The position numbers and the translations under genes are program-made. 12,832 nucleotides of DNA from Nitratiruptor sp. (lineage in GTDB: Bacteria; Campylobacterota; Campylobacteria; Campylobacterales; Nitratiruptoraceae): positions 1-12,832 of the forward strand of contig WGBB01000148.1 in assembly GCA_015494505.1 (NCBI GenBank). Reading direction: 5' to 3'. The notes beneath the pieces were generated by a model that was not told where the DNA came from, did no database searches, and saw nothing but the letters and a program-made list of their open reading frames with translations. Positions 7,471 to 12,832 of this stretch are shown here, piece by piece. Positions within the stretch are counted from its first letter, which is position 1, and each line of letters starts with the position of its first letter.

Positions 7471-7767
7471 ATGGCAAAGACACATAGTGAAATCAAACTG
7501 TTCCATCTTCACGGCACGAAAGAGGGTGTCGTCAGCGTAGCGCATATCAACGAACCATACGGCGAAGGAAGCGAGCCGGTTGTGAGTATCGGAATATCAC
7601 TCAAGGGCAACGCTCTCGAACCGGAGTGGAAAGTCCATATCCCGTATGAAAATATTGACGATCTCATCGAGGCTTTGCAACTCGCTAAGAAAGAATTTGG
7701 CAAAAATTACGTCCCAGGCGAAGAGGCCAAACCACTCGATGCGGACGAAGGCATAGGGGGCGATTAA
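7471..7767 (+). CDS. Conserved-looking hypothetical protein, 98 aa, acidic
   Basis: I do not recognise this family. Reality of the gene is supported by a strong Shine-Dalgarno (AAGGAGG, 7459-7465, 5 nt before ATG), a perfect -10 box just upstream and codon use like its neighbours. The protein is soluble, with no signal peptide or membrane segment. Its apparent fold is a strand with paired His residues (IKLFHLHGT, 8-16), a strand VVSVAHINEP, an acidic turn, strands VVSIGISLKG and EWKVHIPYE, then an amphipathic helix (NIDDLIEALQLAKKEFG), and an acidic tail rich in Asp, Glu and Gly that is probably disordered. This beta-beta-helix outline is faintly reminiscent of small nucleic-acid-binding or DUF families, but no motif supports a function. 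Its stop interlocks with that of the convergent reductase gene. It sits downstream of lpxD yet has its own promoter. Confidence 0.8.
   Translation: MAKTHSEIKLFHLHGTKEGVVSVAHINEPYGEGSEPVVSIGISLKGNALEPEWKVHIPYENIDDLIEALQLAKKEFGKNYVPGEEAKPLDADEGIGGD
7764..7767. other. Interlocked convergent stop codons (TTAA)
   Basis: TTAA supplies TAA at 7765-7767 for the plus-strand 98-residue gene and TAA (complement of 7764-7766) for the minus-strand reductase gene. The two coding regions therefore overlap by 3 nt within a 4-bp palindrome. No intergenic terminator is possible here, so transcripts from each side must end inside the opposing gene or be stopped another way. Confidence 0.9.
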
Positions 7768-9710
7768 GCCAGACGGCACTCCTTGGTGCAATCTTCGCTG
7801 GTGGCGTAATGGCCACCGAGCTTGTTCCAATCGATGGAAGGCTCCTTAGCCTTCATCGCTTCATACTCTTCTTTTGTAATCTTCTCGAAGGGCATCTGTG
7901 GATAGACCTCTTCGTTTTTAGGAAGCAGTGTGGTGGATTTGAGCATAGGTAGATACTCTTTGAGGATGCGTGCAAGGTCTTCGGGGCTATAGAGTTTGGG
8001 ATCGAACTGGATGGTGTTGGAGACCATATTGTCTGACCATTCACGTTGCAAGAGCGCGAGGATGTTCATCTGCTCCCACACGCTCATGTCTCCTACCTCT
8101 TTTGGATTGTCGTAGTGTACTGCAAAAGAGAAGATAAGCGCCGATGAATCGTAGATATCCTCTTCATGCGGCACACCGGCTTTTGCTAGCAAAGTAGCCA
8201 GTGGAGTATCCTTTCCGATGCGCACGCGACGTTTGGCATAGCGATAGAGGGGATAGTGCATTCCGGGGCTGGTGCCGGCTAGCAAACTAATGGTGCCTGA
8301 TGGCTTGACTGTTGTAACTTTTATAGAGGAGGGGATACCGGCTGCACGTGCAAGAGCTTCGTTGATGCTGCGCACGTGTTCGTATCCGGCGCGCAGCCAG
8401 TGCAAAAGCGTAGTGAGGCCACGTTTTTCGATAAAATCGGCTACTCCCGAGACGCTCACGCCGATGCGCCTGTTGCGTGCTACGATGGCATTGGTCTCGG
8501 GTCTATGGGTAGGTAAGAGGTTCACAGTAGAGGCATAGAAAGTGGCATACTCCAAAAGCTGGAGAAACTCTTGCATAGAGGTGCATTTTGGCAAGAAGAC
8601 TTCGGCAAGATTACAGAGCTCGAAAGATTCCAGCGCTATCTCTCCACACGGGTTGCTCAGCCACGCCTTGTCGGCTATCTCTTGGCCGAAGCGTCCATAC
8701 TTTTGCATATTTTCCAGATGCAAAAATCCGGGCTCTCCATCTTTGTAGACATACGGAGTGATGGCATCGATGGCGTCGAAATCGTCGAGATTTTTTAATA
8801 GCACGGAGTTGTTGGAGACCCAGCCTATTTCGGCGCGCTCGGGATGTTTGGTGTAATCTTTGAGCTCCAAAAACTCCTCGTCCTCCGGTGAGCCTATGGC
8901 TATCTGGGCGGAGCGTCGGATATTGCCGGACACCACACAGACACCGATTTCATTGAAGAGGTCTACGATAGTGCGTGTTTTGCTGATTTTTCCGTCGATA
9001 TAGGCATCAAAGATGCGCTCTATAGCGTTGTGGAGTCTTTTAAGAGGCTCAGGCCCTGCAGCGATACCGCCGAAGGTCTTGAGGGGCGTACCGGCAGGGC
9101 GGATACGCGAATAGTCGAAGGTATAGAAAGGTCCGCCTTTGGTGTAGGCCTCTATAAGCAGTCGCACGGAGTGCACCCATCCCTCTTTGCTATCTTCGAT
9201 GACGAGGTGTTTGGGGCGAGTTTTGTCCGGTTTTGTGGCTTTGCCACCCCAGGCGGTATTGAACCCCACGCCGGCTCCTACCATAAGCATATCCATCGCC
9301 CAGTCGGCCGCGTGGGCGATGTCGGCGGTATCAACGGCGGCGCAGTTATACAGAGCCGCGCTTCCTCTTTCGTATATATAGCGTGTGCCCATGGCCCAAA
9401 GCCCCCGTCCAGGAGGCAACCACTTGAGCCTAGCCATCGCCAGCGCCATTGCGAGGGCCTCTCTTTGCCACGCCTCTTCGTCGAAGGGGAGATGGTGTTT
9501 GATGTAGTAGTCTTTGCGTATCGAAAAGATACCTTCTATGGTGCGGATGATTACGTCGTGGAAGTTTTCGTTGGTACCGTCCTCTTTGATGCGGCTGTAG
9601 GAGCGGTAAAATATCACCTTGCTAAAAAGCCCGAAGCCAAAGGCCACTGGCTCTTGTCGGATGCGTTCTTGTGCCTCTTTGGAGAGGCGAAAAAAGTGTT
9701 CGACGTACAT
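7764..9710 (-). CDS. nrdJ: Adenosylcobalamin-dependent (class II) ribonucleoside-triphosphate reductase
   Basis: Reduces ribonucleotides to deoxyribonucleotides using a thiyl radical generated from adenosylcobalamin; oxygen-independent and needing no second subunit. It resembles the monomeric Lactobacillus leichmannii type. In the 648-aa form, the key residues are NPCGE with thiyl-radical Cys355 and Glu357, the redox pair Cys123 (LYNCAAVDT) and Cys366 (FELCNLAE), and C-terminal shuttle cysteines Cys641 and Cys645 (CTKEC). The Cys355-Cys366 spacing of 11 equals that of the Lactobacillus enzyme (408/419). Other family stretches are NRRIGVSVSGVADF and VKPSGTISLLAGTSPGMHYP. It is shorter than the roughly 739-residue Lactobacillus protein, mostly between the first and second cysteines. 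Start: ATG 9710 has AAAGG (9722-9718) 7 nt upstream; TTG 9743 lies inside the preceding aminotransferase gene. No ATP-cone domain is seen. It is last in the speA-cysE-aspC series. Confidence 0.92.
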   Translation of the reverse strand: MYVEHFFRLSKEAQERIRQEPVAFGFGLFSKVIFYRSYSRIKEDGTNENFHDVIIRTIEGIFSIRKDYYIKHHLPFDEEAWQREALAMALAMARLKWLPPGRGLWAMGTRYIYERGSAALYNCAAVDTADIAHAADWAMDMLMVGAGVGFNTAWGGKATKPDKTRPKHLVIEDSKEGWVHSVRLLIEAYTKGGPFYTFDYSRIRPAGTPLKTFGGIAAGPEPLKRLHNAIERIFDAYIDGKISKTRTIVDLFNEIGVCVVSGNIRRSAQIAIGSPEDEEFLELKDYTKHPERAEIGWVSNNSVLLKNLDDFDAIDAITPYVYKDGEPGFLHLENMQKYGRFGQEIADKAWLSNPCGEIALESFELCNLAEVFLPKCTSMQEFLQLLEYATFYASTVNLLPTHRPETNAIVARNRRIGVSVSGVADFIEKRGLTTLLHWLRAGYEHVRSINEALARAAGIPSSIKVTTVKPSGTISLLAGTSPGMHYPLYRYAKRRVRIGKDTPLATLLAKAGVPHEEDIYDSSALIFSFAVHYDNPKEVGDMSVWEQMNILALLQREWSDNMVSNTIQFDPKLYSPEDLARILKEYLPMLKSTTLLPKNEEVYPQMPFEKITKEEYEAMKAKEPSIDWNKLGGHYATSEDCTKECRLA

Positions 9711-9717
9711 AGCGAAG

Positions 9718-9722
9718 CCTTT
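9718..9722 (-). promoter_or_regulatory. Ribosome binding site that fixes the reductase start
   Basis: AAAGG on the minus strand lies in the 16-nt gap after the aminotransferase stop, 7 nt before ATG 9710. The alternative TTG at 9743 has only GAGGAG one base away, which is too close, and would extend the protein by 11 residues encoded partly by the upstream gene. Confidence 0.7.
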
Positions 9723-9726
9723 AGGG

Positions 9727-10893
9727 CTATTTGGTTGCGACAAACTCCTCTATCCGTTTGATTCCTTCCTCTATGCTAGCCAGGTCCGTAGCGAAGCTAA
9801 AGCGAAAATACCCTTCGGCGCCAAATCCCACGCCGGGTACTACTGCGACCCCTTTTTTCTCTAAAAGCTCTTTTGCAAACTGCATCGAATCACGCATTAC
9901 GGCGGAGTGGTTGACGAAGAGGTAGAATGCGCCGTCGGGAGAGAGCACCGAAATGCCATCGATGGCGTTGAGCATCTCCACGGCCCTGTCGCGGCGCTGC
10001 TCGAACTGCCGGCGCATCATCTCGATATCTGCGTCTATCGTACCGTCAAGTCCTGGAATAGCCGCTTTTTGGGTGATGGAGTTGATGTTTGAGGTGCTTT
10101 GGCTCTGGAGCTTTTTCATAGCCTTTACAAGCTCTCTATCCGCTGCAGCGAGATACCCAAAGCGCCATCCCGTCATAGCGGCCGATTTGCTCAGGCCATT
10201 GATGGTGATGGTGCGCTGACACATATCCTCGCTGATGCTTGCCGTACTCGTAAAACGTACATCGCCATAGACCAGTTTTTCGTACATCTCATCGCTAGCT
10301 ACCATCACGTCGGTGCCTTCGAGCACTTTAGCCAAGGCTTCGAGCTCTTCTTTGGAGTAGACAGCGCCCGTGGGATTGGACGGGGTGGTGAGGATGAGAA
10401 GCTTTGTTTTCTCGGTAATAGCGTTTCTCAGCTGTGCAGGCGTTATCTTGAAGCCGGTGCTCTCATCGGTAGGGATGATGACGGGGCGACCGCCTGCGTA
10501 TTTGACCAGTTCCGGGTAGGTGACCCAGTAGGGCGAGGGGATGATCACTTCATCGCCTTCGTCGATGAGCACTTGCGTGAGGTTAAAGAGGCTCTGCTTC
10601 GCTCCGTTGCTTACAATTACCTGATCGGGGGTATATTCTAGGCCGTTGTCGCGCTTGAGCTTGCCGATGATTGCCTCTTTGAGCTCCGGGATTCCATCGA
10701 CTGCAGTGTATTTGGTAAAACCGCTCTCAATCGCCTCGATGGCGGCTTTTTTGATTGCTTCTGGAGTGTCGAAATCGGGCTCGCCGGCACTAAAGCTTAG
10801 AACATCTTTTCCTTGCGCTTTGAGCTCTTTTGCAAGAGCCGTGATGGCCATAGTGAGGGATTCGGAGAGTCTTTCGATTCGCCGTGAGAACAT
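9727..10893 (-). CDS. aspC: Class I/II PLP aminotransferase, aspartate aminotransferase type (AspB/AspC)
   Basis: Transfers amino groups between aspartate/glutamate and 2-oxo acids. It is 388 aa, full length for fold-type I subgroup Ib enzymes. The PLP lysine is Lys236 in NGLSKSAAMTGWRFGY. Other cofactor or substrate residues are Asn173 in PSNPTGAVY, Asp201 in ASDEMYEKL, Arg244 and the carboxylate-binding Arg364 in YFRFSFA. The N-terminal signature SFSAGEPDFDTPEAIKKA (33-50) is typical of the AspB and aspartate/prephenate aminotransferase group, so prephenate amination cannot be excluded. AAAGGA lies 5 nt before the ATG, inside the end of cysE, whose stop is only 1 nt away. It supplies aspartate for many pathways, possibly including precursors of threonine and isoleucine. 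Confidence 0.94.
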   Translation of the reverse strand: MFSRRIERLSESLTMAITALAKELKAQGKDVLSFSAGEPDFDTPEAIKKAAIEAIESGFTKYTAVDGIPELKEAIIGKLKRDNGLEYTPDQVIVSNGAKQSLFNLTQVLIDEGDEVIIPSPYWVTYPELVKYAGGRPVIIPTDESTGFKITPAQLRNAITEKTKLLILTTPSNPTGAVYSKEELEALAKVLEGTDVMVASDEMYEKLVYGDVRFTSTASISEDMCQRTITINGLSKSAAMTGWRFGYLAAADRELVKAMKKLQSQSTSNINSITQKAAIPGLDGTIDADIEMMRRQFEQRRDRAVEMLNAIDGISVLSPDGAFYLFVNHSAVMRDSMQFAKELLEKKGVAVVPGVGFGAEGYFRFSFATDLASIEEGIKRIEEFVATK

Positions 10894-10894
10894 T

Positions 10895-11608
10895 TCAATC
10901 CTTTAGCTTCATAGATTTGAGAAACTCTTGGTATATTGTATCCAATTCCTCCTCTTTTTTGAGCAGGTCCTTGTCACCGCTGACATAGGCGTGCTCGAGC
11001 AGTGCGAAGCGTTTGAGGAGGTACTCGAAGAGCTCCTTGTCAATATCGGGGAGCTTGTTGTGCGAGAGGCGCCCTTTATCAAGCCCTTTGCGCACCACGC
11101 GTGCAGGGATACCCACCGCCGTACAATCATCGGGCACGTCTTTGACCACAACGGAGTTTGCGCCTATTTTGGCATTGCGTCCGACGGTAATGTTGCCCAG
11201 TACTTTGGCGCCTGCACCGATAACGGCACCTTGCTTGATGGTAGGGTGGCGCTTGCCGTGGCTGAGGCTTACACCGCCTAGAGTTACTTGCTGATAGATG
11301 GTCACGTCATCTTCTACTATTGCCGTCTCTCCGATCACTACGCCGATACCGTGATCGATAAAGACACGCCGCCCTATCACGGCGGCGGGGTGAATGTCGA
11401 TGCCGGTAAAGATTTGGTTGATGCCCATAATCATACGGGCGAGCAGTTTGAAGCCGCGTCTATAGAGTCTATGGGCGATACGATACCAAAAGATGCTCCA
11501 TACGCCCGGGTAGTTGGTGATAAGTTCGAATTTGGAGTGGATGGCAGGGTCGCGCTCCCAAACGACGCTAAAATCCTCTTTTACCTGCCGCCAAAAACCG
11601 ATGCTCAT
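10895..11608 (-). CDS. cysE: Serine O-acetyltransferase
   Basis: Makes O-acetylserine from serine and acetyl-CoA, committing serine to cysteine synthesis. With ATG 11608 it is 237 aa. An N-terminal helical region (1-65, EDFSVVWERDPA) precedes a left-handed beta-helix of hexapeptide repeats: IHPAAVIG (72-79), FIDHGIGVVIGETA with the catalytic Asp85-His86, and GKRHPTI with His121. The chain ends in a long charged helical tail (about 185-237), whereas in E. coli CysE the extreme C-terminus docks into CysK; here it ends KLKD rather than in Ile, so that docking is not obvious. The start was chosen because ATGA overlaps the speA stop (11605-11608) and AAAAGG lies just upstream; a more distal in-frame start at 11698 would bury 90 nt in speA and adds no family sequence. 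No cysK is in the window. Confidence 0.94.
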   Translation of the reverse strand: MSIGFWRQVKEDFSVVWERDPAIHSKFELITNYPGVWSIFWYRIAHRLYRRGFKLLARMIMGINQIFTGIDIHPAAVIGRRVFIDHGIGVVIGETAIVEDDVTIYQQVTLGGVSLSHGKRHPTIKQGAVIGAGAKVLGNITVGRNAKIGANSVVVKDVPDDCTAVGIPARVVRKGLDKGRLSHNKLPDIDKELFEYLLKRFALLEHAYVSGDKDLLKKEEELDTIYQEFLKSMKLKD

Positions 11609-12832
11609 GCTTCGCCTTTTTTGGGCGAGATTTTGAGGTAGTTGTTCTCGTGCAAAAGCATTGTCAAAATTTCCAATATCTTCTCTTTCTCTTTGCATTC
11701 GCTCTCTGCGATGAGGCGCTTGAGCCTGCTTTGCATCTCGTTAATATCGTAGTCCATATCATAGAGTATATCGAGAATGCTCTGGGATTCTACCATATTT
11801 TCCAGCGTGTAGCCATCTTCGTCGAATCGTACCGTCACTTCGGTAGGATGGGTGAAGAGATTGTGTTTCATCCCCAAAATCTCCTGGTATGCTCCTACCA
11901 AAAAGAAAGCCAGGAAATACTCTTCGCTCGATAGATCAACATCGTGCAAGAAAAGGGGATAGTCTACGTTAAAGTCGATCTCTCCGTCGCTATCACAGGT
12001 GATATCCCACAGTGAAGCACTGCGTGTGGGTATTTGATCGAGCTTGTTGAGCGGCATGACGGGAAAGCGCTGTTTAAGACCCCAAAAATCGGGAAGGCTC
12101 TGAAAGAGCGAAAAGTTGAGAAGGTAGCGCTCTTGGACGCGGTCCTGGATGCGCTTGAGCTCGTAGCGATCCTTGTCTTTGGTGAGCTCGATCGCCTTTT
12201 TGATGATCAGATGCACGAGAATTTCGGTATTGCTGCGATCTTGCAGATCGATATAGCCTAGATCGAAAAGCGTAAGCAGCGACTCCATATGGTCGAGGCT
12301 ATCGTGGAAATACTCAATGGCGTTTGAGGGGTTGATAGTTTTATACAGATCGTAGAGCTCTTGGACCAGGGGAGGGTTCTCTGCTTTGAGTTTAAGTCCT
12401 TTTTCCGTGTACTCCTGGCTAAAGAGTTCGAGCACTGGTGCGATAAGCACTGCGTGGCTTGCTGCTATGAAGCGACCCGATTCCGTGAAGATATTGGGCT
12501 CTTCCACGCCTTTTTGCGTGGCTATCTCTTTGAGCAAAAAGACCACGTCGTTGGTAAATTCTGTCAGGGTATAGTTGCGGTTATGGATGTGCTCGTGCTG
12601 CGAATACTCCACTGCCAGGCCGCCGCCGAGATTGATGTTGTTGAGATTTTTTGCCCCCATTTTTTTGAGCTCGGCGTAGATGTTGCCGGCTTCTCTGAGG
12701 GCCTTTTTGACGGGATTGATTTCGCCGATTTGGCTGCCTATGTGAAAATGGATCATTGTGAAGCGATCCAAAAGATTATTGGCCTTAAGCAGCTCCACCG
12801 CTTCCAAAAGCTCGGTGGATGTAAGGCCAAAC
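11605..12832 (-). CDS. speA: Biosynthetic arginine decarboxylase, C-terminal part (5' end outside window)
   Basis: PLP enzyme converting arginine to agmatine, the first step to putrescine and spermidine. The frame is open to the window edge (reading FGLTSTELLEAVELL), so about 408 C-terminal residues are visible and roughly the first third, with the PLP lysine, is missing. Visible family motifs are HFHIGSQIG (barrel His), NLGGGLAVEYSQ (glycine-rich phosphate loop), TESGR (arginine/phosphate contact), and CDSDG, whose Cys (codon 11995-11997) acts from the C-terminal domain of the partner subunit. LGMKHNLF and PTEV near the C-terminus match SpeA. The helical insert typical of SpeA (ESLLTLFDLGYIDLQDR) is present, which separates it from diaminopimelate and ornithine decarboxylases. 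Its TGA overlaps the cysE ATG by 4 nt (ATGA). No agmatine-processing enzyme is seen here. Confidence 0.95.
   Translation of the reverse strand, partial: FGLTSTELLEAVELLKANNLLDRFTMIHFHIGSQIGEINPVKKALREAGNIYAELKKMGAKNLNNINLGGGLAVEYSQHEHIHNRNYTLTEFTNDVVFLLKEIATQKGVEEPNIFTESGRFIAASHAVLIAPVLELFSQEYTEKGLKLKAENPPLVQELYDLYKTINPSNAIEYFHDSLDHMESLLTLFDLGYIDLQDRSNTEILVHLIIKKAIELTKDKDRYELKRIQDRVQERYLLNFSLFQSLPDFWGLKQRFPVMPLNKLDQIPTRSASLWDITCDSDGEIDFNVDYPLFLHDVDLSSEEYFLAFFLVGAYQEILGMKHNLFTHPTEVTVRFDEDGYTLENMVESQSILDILYDMDYDINEMQSRLKRLIAESECKEKEKILEILTMLLHENNYLKISPKKGEA

Noticed and set aside
6306..7496. A 396-codon open frame on the minus strand opposite ilvN and lpxD
   Set aside because: It is exactly antisense to two well-identified genes, has a Cys/His/Phe-rich composition with no recognisable domain, no good ribosome site, and reflects codon bias of the sense strand.
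7800..7817. 6-bp inverted repeat GGTGGC/GCCACC as a terminator for the convergent genes
   Set aside because: It lies inside the reductase coding sequence, is short, and has no adjacent T-run; probably chance.
9711..9743. TTG start for the reductase
   Set aside because: It lies within the aminotransferase reading frame with poor ribosome-site spacing; ATG 9710 has a well-placed AAAGG.
9030..9761. A 243-codon open frame on the plus strand opposite the reductase
   Set aside because: Antisense shadow of a gene with complete catalytic motifs; no family resemblance and no promoter or ribosome site.
10099..10641. A 180-codon open frame on the plus strand opposite aspC
   Set aside because: Antisense shadow; the aminotransferase on the other strand has all active-site residues.
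11609..11698. Longer cysE start giving a 30-residue N-terminal extension
   Set aside because: The extension is encoded wholly within speA and does not resemble CysE; the ATGA overlap start gives the expected family length.
1..12832. Defence system, prophage, CRISPR or mobile element
   Set aside because: Every gene but one is an identifiable housekeeping gene, spacing is tight, and no repeats, integrase, transposase or tRNA-associated junction were seen.

Overview
The window reads as ordinary chromosomal DNA of a free-living member of the Campylobacterota (Epsilonproteobacteria). Three things point there: the gene order ilvB-ilvN-lpxD, which I recall from Campylobacter jejuni; promoter-like signals of the form GCTAYAAT with no recognisable -35; and protein sequences resembling that phylum. 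Base composition looks moderate (near 50% GC by eye), which suggests an environmental, possibly hydrothermal-vent genus rather than the AT-rich animal-associated ones. The genus call is inference. No mobile element, tRNA, rRNA, CRISPR array or prophage was seen, and coding density is very high: the largest intergenic gap is 58 bp.

Left part, plus strand (1-7767). The window opens inside feoB (ferrous iron transporter, C-terminal part), followed 10 bp later by an M48-family metalloprotease lipoprotein. A short gap with a promoter-like element leads into a tightly packed trio: a CoA-binding Rossmann protein, ilvA (threonine dehydratase) and a Ppx/GppA phosphatase, the last two joined by a TGATG overlap. 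A second gap carries a nearly identical promoter-like element and leads into ilvB-ilvN (acetolactate synthase large and small subunits) and lpxD (lipid A synthesis), again almost without spacing. After lpxD comes a 58-bp gap that is almost entirely a 14-bp-arm inverted repeat with a perfect TATAAT in its loop and the Shine-Dalgarno of the next gene in its right arm. That next gene encodes an unrecognised 98-residue acidic protein.

Right part, minus strand (7764-12832). Four genes are transcribed leftwards: speA (arginine decarboxylase, 5' part outside the window), cysE (serine acetyltransferase), an aspC-type aminotransferase and a cobalamin-dependent class II ribonucleotide reductase. speA and cysE overlap by ATGA, cysE and aspC are 1 nt apart, and aspC and the reductase are 16 nt apart, so they look like one transcription unit. 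It meets the left block head-on at TTAA (7764-7767), where the two stop codons interlock.

Functionally the window is housekeeping: isoleucine precursor synthesis (ilvA, ilvBN), lipid A acylation, iron uptake, envelope proteolysis, (p)ppGpp/polyphosphate metabolism, cysteine, aspartate and polyamine synthesis, and deoxynucleotide supply. I did not find a new multi-gene system. The best leads are the hairpin/promoter/SD arrangement before the 98-residue protein, that protein itself, the duplicated junction promoter element, and the class II reductase as last gene of an amino-acid/polyamine operon.
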